Positions 44,478 through 51,731 of a DNA stretch of 61,161 nucleotides are shown here, piece by piece; the first letter of the stretch is position 1, and every line of letters starts with the position of its first letter. Origin of the DNA: Candidatus Rokuibacteriota bacterium (GTDB taxonomy: Bacteria; Methylomirabilota; Methylomirabilia; Rokubacteriales; CSP1-6); NCBI GenBank assembly GCA_003221515.1, contig QHSI01000107.1:1-61161 (forward strand), given 5' to 3'. Made by a program: the position numbers and the translations under genes. The notes below the pieces were generated by a model, which was given only the letters and a program-made list of their open reading frames with translations, did no database searches and was not told the origin of the DNA.

Positions 44478-45449
44478 TCAGCCGCGCAGAATCTGGATCA
44501 ACAAGTCCGGGTCGATGTTCCCGCCGGAGAGCACCACGCCGACGCGCGCCCCCTTCCGGAGCGAGAGCTTCCCGGTCAGCACCGCGGCGGCCCCGACCGC
44601 GCCCGTGGGCTCGACCACGATGCGGGCGCGCAGCGCGAGGAGCCGCACGGCCGCGACGATCTCCTCGTCGCTGACGAGCACGATCCCGGCGAGGTTCTCG
44701 CGCAGAATCGGAAAGGTGAGCTCGCCCGGGGTCTGCAGGCGGATCCCGTCGGCGATGGTGGGCGGCGGCGGAATGGTGACGCGCTCGCCCTTCTGCAGCG
44801 AGAGGTAGGTGTCGTTCGCCGTGTCGGCCTCGACGCCGAACACCGCGATGGACGGGACCAGCGTCCGCGCCACCGTGCTGCAGCCGGCCATGAGCCCGCC
44901 GCCGCCGACCGGGGTGACGAGCGCGTCGAGCGACGGAATCTCCTCGAGGAGCTCGAGCGCGGCGGTTCCCTGGCCCGCCATGATCGCGGGATCGTCGTAC
45001 GGCGGCACCAGCACGCGGCCGGTGTCGCCGACGATGCGCCGGGCCACCGCCGCGCGGTCGTCCTTCTGGCGATCGTAGAAGACGACCTCGGCGCCATAGC
45101 CGCGCGTCGCCTCCACCTTGAGCTTCGGCGCATCGGTGGGCATGCAGATGACCGCTGAGGTTCCGACGATGCGCGCGGCCAGGGCCACGCCCTGGGCGTG
45201 GTTACCCGACGAGTAGGCGACCACGCCCCGCGCGCGCTCCGCCGGGGCGAGCGAGCGGAGCTTGTTGAGCGCGCCGCGGATCTTGAACGAGCCCGCGATT
45301 TGTAGATTTTCGCACTTGAAGAAGACGCGGTAGTCGCTCGCCTCGTCGGCGGCCGCCGACGAGATCACCGGCGTCCGGTAGATGTGGCCCGAGAGCCGCT
45401 GCGCGGCGGCGCGCACGTCGTCGATGGTCAGCCGAGCCACCGTCGTCAC
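44478..45449 (-). CDS. Threonine/serine dehydratase or racemase (PLP fold type II)
   Basis: 323 aa, no C-terminal ACT domain, thus the catabolic/racemase-sized form. PLP Lys in AGSFKIRGA (about residue 56), YSSGNHAQGVA, phosphate loop GGGGLMAGCS and C-terminal VLSGGNID. Deaminates threonine or serine to 2-oxobutyrate or pyruvate, or racemises serine. GTG start 8 bases from a TATAAT box: leaderless. Confidence 0.9.
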   Translation of the reverse strand: MTTVARLTIDDVRAAAQRLSGHIYRTPVISSAAADEASDYRVFFKCENLQIAGSFKIRGALNKLRSLAPAERARGVVAYSSGNHAQGVALAARIVGTSAVICMPTDAPKLKVEATRGYGAEVVFYDRQKDDRAAVARRIVGDTGRVLVPPYDDPAIMAGQGTAALELLEEIPSLDALVTPVGGGGLMAGCSTVARTLVPSIAVFGVEADTANDTYLSLQKGERVTIPPPPTIADGIRLQTPGELTFPILRENLAGIVLVSDEEIVAAVRLLALRARIVVEPTGAVGAAAVLTGKLSLRKGARVGVVLSGGNIDPDLLIQILRG

Positions 45450-45457
45450 GGGGTGCC

Positions 45458-45498
45458 ATTATAGCCGCGCGAGCGGCGTGCAACCCTCGCGGTATACT
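45458..45498. promoter_or_regulatory. Divergent leaderless promoters (dehydratase and sppA)
   Basis: Minus strand TATAAT (45463-45458), 8 bases, then GTG of the dehydratase. Plus strand TATACT (45493-45498), CGCGCC, then ATG of sppA. The start codons are only 55 bases apart. Confidence 0.6.
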
Positions 45499-45504
45499 CG
45501 CGCC

Positions 45505-46470
45505 ATGTCGACGCGGGTCGCCGTGCTCCTCGCGCTCGCGCTGCTGGCGGGCTGCTCGCTCATCTCGATCGACCTCACGCCGCGGATCCGCCCGCTCGAG
45601 GAGCACACCGTCGAAGGCTCCAAGGGGCCGAAGATCCTCCTGACCGACGTCTCGGGATTCCTCAGCGAGGAAGGTCCGGCGCCCATCGTGGTGATCGGCG
45701 GGACCACGCCGCGCGTGCCGCTGCTCGTCCGGTTCCGCGAGGAGCTCAAGAAGGCCTCGGAGGATTCGGGGATCCGCGCGCTCGTGATCCGGATCAACAG
45801 CCCGGGCGGCACGGTGACGGCGTCCGACATCCTGTTCAACGAGCTCGAGACGTTCAGGCGTACCGCTCGCGTCCCGGTCATCGCCGTCATGATGGACGTC
45901 GCAGCCTCCGGCGGCTACTACGTAGCGCTCGCGGCCGACACGATCATCGCGCACCCGACCAGCGTGACCGGGTCCATCGGCGTGATCCTGGTGACCATGA
46001 ACGCCGAGGGGCTCATGCAGAAGCTCGGGCTCGCCGCGTCGGCGATCAAGTCCGGCGAGCGCAAGGACATGGGCAGTCCGTTCCGTGCCCTGTCGGACGA
46101 CGAGCGAAAGATCTTCCAGTCGGTCATCGACGGACTGCACGGCCAGTTCGTCGCCAAGGTGGTCGAGACGCGCAAGATCCCGATCGAGACGGCCCGCGCC
46201 ATCGCCGACGGTCGCATCTACACGGCGCAACAGGCGCTCGAGCTCAAGCTCGTCGACCGCATCGGATACATGGGCGACGCGCTCGCGATGGCCCGGCGGG
46301 CCCTCGGCGCCGACGAGGCGCGCGTGGTCGTCTACCAGCGCCCGCGTGAGCACCGCGCCACCTACTACGCGCGCGCCGAGGCGCCGGCCAGCAGCCTCGA
46401 CGCCACGCTCACCCAGTTCTCGACCGCCCTCGGCGCCGGTCCTCGCTTCCTCTATCTCTGGTGGCCCTGA
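45505..46470 (+). CDS. sppA: Signal peptide peptidase SppA-like lipoprotein
   Basis: 321 aa S49 serine peptidase. Lipoprotein signal peptide with lipobox LLAGC (Cys17). Catalytic Ser135 in DVAASGGYYVA and Lys187 in KSGERKDMG give the Ser/Lys dyad of SppA. INSPGGTV (about 98-105) and SVTGSIGV shape the site. It degrades leftover signal peptides or other membrane peptides. The lipid anchor replaces the usual membrane helix. Overlaps the convergent Cys-rich gene by 19 bases. Confidence 0.92.
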   Translation: MSTRVAVLLALALLAGCSLISIDLTPRIRPLEEHTVEGSKGPKILLTDVSGFLSEEGPAPIVVIGGTTPRVPLLVRFREELKKASEDSGIRALVIRINSPGGTVTASDILFNELETFRRTARVPVIAVMMDVAASGGYYVALAADTIIAHPTSVTGSIGVILVTMNAEGLMQKLGLAASAIKSGERKDMGSPFRALSDDERKIFQSVIDGLHGQFVAKVVETRKIPIETARAIADGRIYTAQQALELKLVDRIGYMGDALAMARRALGADEARVVVYQRPREHRATYYARAEAPASSLDATLTQFSTALGAGPRFLYLWWP

Positions 46471-46679
46471 TCCTCGCTCGTGGTCGCCGCCGGCCGATAG
46501 CCGCCGCACCGTAGGACGGGCAACCGCGGGTACTTCGGGAAGGACGGATCGGTCCGGCTCAGACCGCATAACACGAACGTCGACTGCCGGGCCGACGTGA
46601 TCTGGCTCGCGTGCTCGCATCCGCCGCACAACCCTGCCGACGCCGACGCACGGGCGCTCCGGCCCGGCTCGGCGCTCAC
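46452..46679 (-). CDS. Small four-cysteine protein coupled to a Nudix hydrolase
   Basis: 75 aa. Core: LCGGCEHASQITSARQSTF, then VLCGLS, FPKYPRLPVLRCGGY. The CxxC plus two single Cys look like a zinc knuckle or small cluster site. GTG at 46679 overlaps the Nudix stop (GTGA). Without that overlap, the first ~15 residues would be doubtful. No known function; family recognised only as a conserved-looking pattern. Confidence 0.6.
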   Translation of the reverse strand: MSAEPGRSARASASAGLCGGCEHASQITSARQSTFVLCGLSRTDPSFPKYPRLPVLRCGGYRPAATTSEDQGHQR

Positions 46680-47251
46680 GGTCTCGGGGCGACGAGGTCG
46701 AGGTAGTGCTTGAGGATCCGGGCGGTCGCGCCCCAGATCGTGTCGCCGCCGTAGTCGAAGAAATAGACCGGGCGTCTGGCGCCGTCGCGCTCCCAGTGCT
46801 CGACGCGAAGGCCGCCCGGCGCGGCGAGCGCGGTGAACGGGACCTCGATCACGCGCTCCACCTCCGCACCGTCCGTGCGCCACGCGACGGGCTTGCGGAT
46901 GACGCCCACCCAGGGCGTGATGACGAACGGCGTGGCGACCGTCTCGGTGTCGTCCAGCTCACCCAGCGGCTCGACGGCCGCGCGCGGCAGCCCGATCTCC
47001 TCCTCGCACTCGCGCAGGGCGGCTTCGAGGAACGAGCCGTCGCCGGGATCGACCGCGCCGCCCGGGAACGAGATCTGGCCCTTGTGCGTGGCGACCCGCT
47101 GCGTGCGCTTCGTGAAGACGAGACAGGGCTCGCCGCGGTCGACGATCGGGACCAGGACGGCTGCGCGCACGAGCTCGTTCCCCGGCACGACGCGGCGCGC
47201 ATGGGCCGCGAGCCGTGCTTTCGTCAGCGCGACGAGCGCATCCAGCGTCAT
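46676..47251 (-). CDS. CoA pyrophosphatase-type Nudix hydrolase
   Basis: 191 aa. Nudix box GGAVDPGDGSFLEAALRECEEEIG (Gly then REcEEEIG with metal-binding Glu residues), preceded by RTQRVATHKGQISFPGG, the NuCoA signature of CoA/acyl-CoA pyrophosphatases. Cleaves CoA derivatives to 3',5'-ADP and 4'-phosphopantetheine (family knowledge). ATG 47251. Confidence 0.9.
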   Translation of the reverse strand: MTLDALVALTKARLAAHARRVVPGNELVRAAVLVPIVDRGEPCLVFTKRTQRVATHKGQISFPGGAVDPGDGSFLEAALRECEEEIGLPRAAVEPLGELDDTETVATPFVITPWVGVIRKPVAWRTDGAEVERVIEVPFTALAAPGGLRVEHWERDGARRPVYFFDYGGDTIWGATARILKHYLDLVAPRP

Positions 47252-47273
47252 GGCGTCCTCGAGCGCGTCGTCG

Positions 47274-47430
47274 TCACGACATCACGAACCCGCCGTCGAC
47301 GTTCAGGGCCTGGCCGGTGATGCCGGCCGATTCCGGGAGCGCCAGGAACACCGCGGCGTTGGCGATCTCTTCGGGCTCGATCATGCGGCGCTGCACCGGT
47401 GATCACCACGACCGAGCCTTTCAGACGCAC
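47274..47430 (-). pseudogene. SDR remnant with internal deletion
   Basis: The first 13 residues of an SDR (GTG start, VRLKGSVVVITGA) run directly, after a frame change near GGTGCAGCGCCGC, into an SDR C-terminus: MIEPEEIANAAVFLALP, ITGQALNVDGGFVMS, stop. About 200 residues of the middle, including Ser/Tyr/Lys, are gone. Product could not be active. Confidence 0.75.
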
Positions 47431-47441
47431 GGGCCCCGACC

Positions 47442-48233
47442 CTACAGCGCCGTGCGGGTGCGGTGCAACCACACGACGCACCCGGCGAACGCCACCGCGC
47501 ACGCGACCCCGAGGCCCGCGTTCACCGGAGCGCCTTCGATCGCGCCCCACAGCGCGGTGAGCAGCGTGAACACGGCGTTGTTGATGACGTGACACGCCAC
47601 CGCCGGCAGCGCGCTGCCCGCGAGCTCGGTGATCCAGCCGAGGTAGAGGCCCAGCAGGAAGGCGAGGATCGCGTGGAGCCACTCGATGTGCAGGATGCCG
47701 AAGCAGGCACTGGCGATCAGGACCGCGAGCCTCGGTCGAAAACGCTCACCGAGCCGCGTCTGCATGTAGGCCCGGAAGAAGATTTCCTGCGCCGTGCCGG
47801 CCAGGACCCCGATCACGATCACCGCGAGGAACAGGTCGGGACCGACCGCCTGCGCGAGTGCCTTACGGATCGCGACCATATTGCCTCGCTCGCCGAGCCC
47901 CGTGAGCATCGTGAGCGAGTCGAGCGCCTGGCCGAGCGCCAGCATCCCGACGACCATGACCACGAGCGCGCGGCCGGTCTCCCGGCCCGGGATCAGGCGC
48001 AGCGCGACGAGTGGCGCGCCGCGATTGACGGCCAGCGTCGTCAGCAGGAGCGCCGCGGACGAGGCGACGGCGCCGGCGAGCAGTCCCGGGAGGCCATCGA
48101 ACACGGCGTCCTCGGGAAGATCTGGATTCAGGCCGTGAACGATGCCGGCGGCGAGGAGCGAAAAGGCGATGATCGCCGCGAACGCTCCCACGTACGCGAC
48201 GAACACCGGCCACAGCGGAGGTCGGTCAGCCAA
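47442..48233 (-). CDS. CPBP-family intramembrane protease-like protein
   Basis: 263 aa with about seven membrane helices. Abi/CAAX motif region AQEIFFRAYMQTRL has Gln149-Glu150...Arg154, where the family has Glu-Glu; next motifs FGILHIEWLHAI (His) and ACHVINNAVF (HxxxN) are intact. Start TTG follows directly after the amidase stop. Activity is uncertain with Gln149. Members process prenylated or membrane proteins. Confidence 0.82.
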   Translation of the reverse strand: MADRPPLWPVFVAYVGAFAAIIAFSLLAAGIVHGLNPDLPEDAVFDGLPGLLAGAVASSAALLLTTLAVNRGAPLVALRLIPGRETGRALVVMVVGMLALGQALDSLTMLTGLGERGNMVAIRKALAQAVGPDLFLAVIVIGVLAGTAQEIFFRAYMQTRLGERFRPRLAVLIASACFGILHIEWLHAILAFLLGLYLGWITELAGSALPAVACHVINNAVFTLLTALWGAIEGAPVNAGLGVACAVAFAGCVVWLHRTRTAL

Positions 48234-49643
48234 TCACCCGCCCTGGAGGGTCGGCGCGACCAGGTGCCACGTCGTCGATTGCTGGTACGCGTGCCCGAGG
48301 CGAAGCACGGTCGCCTCGTCGAACGGGCGGCCCACGATCTGGAGGGCGAGCGGTCGGCCGTCGGCCGACCGGCCGCACGGTAGCGCGAGCGCCGGGAGCC
48401 CGAGCCCGTTGAAGGGACGAGTGAGCCGCGAGAACCGCCCCATCCGGGTGACGACCTCGTCGGCGCTGCCGGCCTTCACCGCCGCCAGCTCGGGCGCGGG
48501 CTCCGGGATCGCCGGCGCCACGATCGCGTCGACCTCGGCGAACACGTCCGCGATGAACTCGCGCGTCAGGCGGGCGCGCAGCCGGAGCGCCTGGAGATAA
48601 TCGTGGGCGGAGATGTGGAAGCCGACCTCGATGCGCGCGCGCACCGCCGGCTGCAACTCGTGCGGCCGCTCGCGAGCCAGGCGCGCGTGGATCGCCGCGG
48701 ACTCGGAGCGTGAGATGACGTTGCACACGTCCGCCATCGGGCGCGGGTCGGGAACGCGGAGCGGGATGATCAGCGCTCCCAGCCCCTCGAGCGTGCGGGC
48801 GGCGAGGCGAACGCCGGCGTCGATCTCGGGGGTGACGCCGTCGAAGTAGTAGTTCTCGGGCACGCCGAGACGGAGCCCACCCACCGGGCCGTCGAGCATC
48901 CCCTCGTAGAACGGCACGCCGCGGCGGCTCGACGTCGCGTCGTGAGCATCGTACCCCGCGATGATCGCCATGAGTCGCGCCGCATCGGCGACCGTGCGGG
49001 TCAGCGGCCCGAGATGGTCGAGCGACCACGACAGCGGCATCGCGCCGGCGCGGCTCACGCGACCGTACGTGGGCTTGAGGCCCACGACGCCGCAGCACGC
49101 CGCGGGCAGCCGGATGGAGCCGCCGGTGTCGCTGCCCAGCGCACCGAGCGCGAACCCCGCGGCCACGGCGGCCGCCGAGCCGCTGCTGGAGCCGCCGGCG
49201 CAGTGGCCGGCCTTCCACGGATTCTGGACGTCGCCGTGATGGGCGTTGTCCCCGAACGGGCCCATCGCCAGCTCGGTCATGTTCAGCTTGCCGAGCGTCA
49301 CCGCGCCGGCCTCGCGCAGGCGCGCGACGGCCGTGCACTCGATCGTCGACGCAAAGTACTCGCGCGTCATGGTGCCGCACGAGGTCGGAAGGCCCGGCAC
49401 GTGGCAGAGATCCTTGTAGGCGAGGGGCACGCCGTGGAGCGGGCCGCGTGATCGGCCCTGGGCCAGCTCGGCTTGGAGGGCCCGCGCGCTCGCCAGCGCC
49501 CCCTCGGCATCGACCGTGATGAAGGCGCGGACGTGCGCGTCGAGCTGGGCGATGCGCGCCAGGCACGCTTGAGTCGCCTCGACCGGTGAGATCTTCCGCG
49601 CGGCGATCGCGCGTGAGAGGGTGTCGAGCGTCCAGTCAGTCAC
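48234..49643 (-). CDS. Amidase-signature enzyme
   Basis: 469 aa, second amidase in the window. Triad Lys77 (LAYKDLC), cis-Ser152 (AGGSSSGSA) and Ser176 (SDTGGSIRLPA). GTG start at 49643, 8 bases inside the end of a 50-aa ORF. Together with the 22181 amidase it shares YGRVSRAG and LQIVGRPFDEATVLR blocks, so they are paralogues. Substrate unknown; not necessarily tRNA-linked. Confidence 0.9.
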   Translation of the reverse strand: MTDWTLDTLSRAIAARKISPVEATQACLARIAQLDAHVRAFITVDAEGALASARALQAELAQGRSRGPLHGVPLAYKDLCHVPGLPTSCGTMTREYFASTIECTAVARLREAGAVTLGKLNMTELAMGPFGDNAHHGDVQNPWKAGHCAGGSSSGSAAAVAAGFALGALGSDTGGSIRLPAACCGVVGLKPTYGRVSRAGAMPLSWSLDHLGPLTRTVADAARLMAIIAGYDAHDATSSRRGVPFYEGMLDGPVGGLRLGVPENYYFDGVTPEIDAGVRLAARTLEGLGALIIPLRVPDPRPMADVCNVISRSESAAIHARLARERPHELQPAVRARIEVGFHISAHDYLQALRLRARLTREFIADVFAEVDAIVAPAIPEPAPELAAVKAGSADEVVTRMGRFSRLTRPFNGLGLPALALPCGRSADGRPLALQIVGRPFDEATVLRLGHAYQQSTTWHLVAPTLQGG

Positions 49644-49788
49644 GGCGCTCGTCGAGGTCGCGCTCGCCCTCGAGCGCGACCGTGAAGCCCGCGGGCTCCT
49701 CGGCGATGGCCAGATCGGCCGCCGCTCGCTCGATGGCGGCGGCGAGGCCCGCGACCTCTGCGCTCGGTCGGCGCTCCGGCTCGCTCAT
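49636..49788 (-). CDS. 50-aa amidase-associated protein
   Basis: ATG 49788, MSEPERRPSAEVAGLAAAIE, then AADLAIAEEPAGF and an acidic/basic end ERDLDERRD. Occupies the place GatC takes before GatA, but it does not look like GatC. Overlap of 8 bases with the amidase suggests coupling. The ribosome site is weak. Confidence 0.5.
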   Translation of the reverse strand: MSEPERRPSAEVAGLAAAIERAAADLAIAEEPAGFTVALEGERDLDERRD

Positions 49789-49819
49789 GGCGCTCTGTCG
49801 GCGCATGATAGCATCGGCC

Positions 49820-50668
49820 CTAGCGCGGCGGCGGCTTCTCGCGGCCCGTGCGGGTGAATGCGGCCGGCATCGGACTCTCGAAGCGCGATCGTCCACCCGA
49901 GGGATGAGCGAACCCGAGCCGGGTTGCGTGCAGCGCGACCCGGCGCAGCGGGTTCCGCCGGCTCCCGAACTCCCTGTCGCCGATTATTGGATGGCCGAGC
50001 GCCGCGAGCTGGGCCCGGATCTGGCCGCGGCGTCCCGTGACCAGCGAGAGCTCGAGCAGGGTCGTGTCGCCGCGTCGCTCGAGGACGCGATAGCGCGTGA
50101 TCGCTTCGCGGCCCGCGCGCGGGTCGAGCGTGGTCCTGACCCGGAGCGAGCGGTCCTCCGCCACTCGCCCCATCAGCGTGCCCTGGTCCCGCTGAACGAT
50201 TCCCTCCACGAGGGCGATGTAAATCCGCTCCACGTCGCGCGTGGCGAACTGTGCCTGGAGGCTCTGCTTGGCGGCCATAGACTTCGCGAAGACGACGAGG
50301 CCCGACGTTTCTCGGTCGAGCCGGTGAACGATCAGGAGCCGGCCCGCGGTCGACCCACGCGCGGCGAGCCAGTCCCCGAGGAGTCGATATGCGGTTCGGT
50401 CTAGCTCGCGCTCGGTGGCGATGGTCAGGAGCCCGGCGGGCTTGTCGACGACCAGGAGGTCGGCGTCCTCGTGAACGAGCCTCAGCGGCTTTGGGCATTC
50501 GGGCGGTGGCGGCGCGGTCAGCTCCACTCGCGCGTCGTCGGCGACCGAAGCGGAGCCGTGGCGGACGATTGCGCCGTCGACGCGAACCCTCGAAGCTTCG
50601 AGCCACTGCTTGACCCGGCGCCGCGACGCTCCCGGGAACTGGGCCTGCAGTCGCTCGGCGAGCCGCAT
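49820..50668 (-). CDS. RluA-family pseudouridine synthase
   Basis: 282 aa. N-terminal S4 RNA-binding domain (ASRRRVKQWLEASRVRVDGAIV, about 14-35), catalytic Asp118 in HRLDRETSG, and LVTGRRGQIRAQLAALGHPI. It makes pseudouridine in rRNA or tRNA; exact target unknown. ATG 50668 chosen to begin just before the S4 domain. Divergent from a Zn-ribbon gene. Confidence 0.9.
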   Translation of the reverse strand: MRLAERLQAQFPGASRRRVKQWLEASRVRVDGAIVRHGSASVADDARVELTAPPPPECPKPLRLVHEDADLLVVDKPAGLLTIATERELDRTAYRLLGDWLAARGSTAGRLLIVHRLDRETSGLVVFAKSMAAKQSLQAQFATRDVERIYIALVEGIVQRDQGTLMGRVAEDRSLRVRTTLDPRAGREAITRYRVLERRGDTTLLELSLVTGRRGQIRAQLAALGHPIIGDREFGSRRNPLRRVALHATRLGFAHPSGGRSRFESPMPAAFTRTGREKPPPR

Positions 50669-50710
50669 GGGCGATACGGTAACAGCGTTCTCTCTCCTGC
50701 CGGGGAGGCC

Positions 50711-50729
50711 GGTGACGAGCCTCGTCACC
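50711..50729. promoter_or_regulatory. 19-bp palindrome upstream of rluA-like gene
   Basis: GGTGACGAG-C-CTCGTCACC, 9-base arms. A minus-strand TTGACA lies at 50750-50745; a -10 17 bp away would fall inside the palindrome (weak TGACGA). It could be an operator or a transcript hairpin. Nothing else recognisable in the 237-base gap 50669-50905. Confidence 0.4.
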
Positions 50730-50905
50730 TGGCCCACGCTCGGTTGTCAATCCGACGCCCGTCGCATCGACGGAGGCGAGGAGTGTTCGCTACTTACGCC
50801 TGGCTCGAACGATGCAGACGAGCGACGGTGGCCGAGCGCGACGCAGGTCGTCGCGGGGCCGGGGCCCCGCCGGCCGAGGCGCGGCCACAAAGAGAGGTAG
50901 CGGCC

Positions 50906-51103
50906 ATGATGACGTGCCGGTGCGGCGGACCCCTGAGACTCGACCTGGGTCACATCTCGGAAGCGCAGCGGTTCAACTGTCTGACGACCGCGCGCTTGCT
51001 GTGGAAGTGCTGCCTCTGCGGTCGGTCGCTCTGGCTGGAGCAAGCGGCGGTCGCCAGCCGGAGTGGATCCGTGACGCTCGCGGAGACGAAAGCGGTCGCA
51101 TGA
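50906..51103 (+). CDS. Small zinc-ribbon-like protein
   Basis: 65 aa. CRCGGPL near the N-terminus and WKCCLCGRSLWL: two Cys pairs spaced about 28 residues, typical of a zinc ribbon. AGAGAGG upstream. Seven bases before the response regulator; probably an operon. Function unknown. Confidence 0.6.
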   Translation: MMTCRCGGPLRLDLGHISEAQRFNCLTTARLLWKCCLCGRSLWLEQAAVASRSGSVTLAETKAVA

Positions 51104-51110
51104 GTCACCG

Positions 51111-51584
51111 GTGCTCCGGAAAATCTTGACACTTCCAGGAGATGCGGCGCAGATTTCCCTTCAGGCAACCCTCGTGGACCAACGCGACACTGCGCCGCGG
51201 CTTCATGGCCGAATCCTGGTCGTCGACGACGAACCCGACATCGTCACGATCCTCACCAAATACTTCACCGACGCCGGCCTTTCGGTCGACGCGGCGTCCC
51301 ACGGCGGCGATGCCCTCATCGCGGTGTCGCAGTACCGGCCGGATGTCGTGCTGCTGGACGTCCTCATGGAAGGTCTCAACGGCGTCCAGGTGCTCGAGCG
51401 CATCCGCGCCCTCGATCCGGCGATTCGCGTGATCATGATCTCGGGGAGCGGTGATTCCACGCTCCGCCCGAGGGCGCTGGCCATGGGCGCGTTCGCGTAC
51501 GTGCCGAAGCCGCTGTCGCTCCCCGACCTCCACCGCGCGGTGTCCGCGGCCCTGGCTCAGCCCGGCTCCTCTGCGCCCGCTTAG
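51111..51584 (+). CDS. Stand-alone response regulator (receiver only)
   Basis: 157 aa from GTG 51111, REC domain at about residues 34-152: acidic pair Asp39/Asp40, phospho-acceptor Asp83 (VLLDVLM), Thr/Ser switch in MISGSG and Lys133 (VPKPLS). No output domain. Receives phosphate from a kinase and signals through protein contact. The first ~30 residues are extra; a later start is possible. Confidence 0.85.
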   Translation: MLRKILTLPGDAAQISLQATLVDQRDTAPRLHGRILVVDDEPDIVTILTKYFTDAGLSVDAASHGGDALIAVSQYRPDVVLLDVLMEGLNGVQVLERIRALDPAIRVIMISGSGDSTLRPRALAMGAFAYVPKPLSLPDLHRAVSAALAQPGSSAPA

Positions 51585-51731
51585 CCGACAGCTGTCAACG
51601 CCCTGACGGTCAGGGCGAGTGTCCCACCTCCCTCTTCCATCCAAGTACACTGAACTAGGACAGTCTGCCGACTGGCACATCGGGTGCACGATGCGCGGCA
51701 GGCCAGTGCCTCGTCGTGCGGCCAAGAAAAG

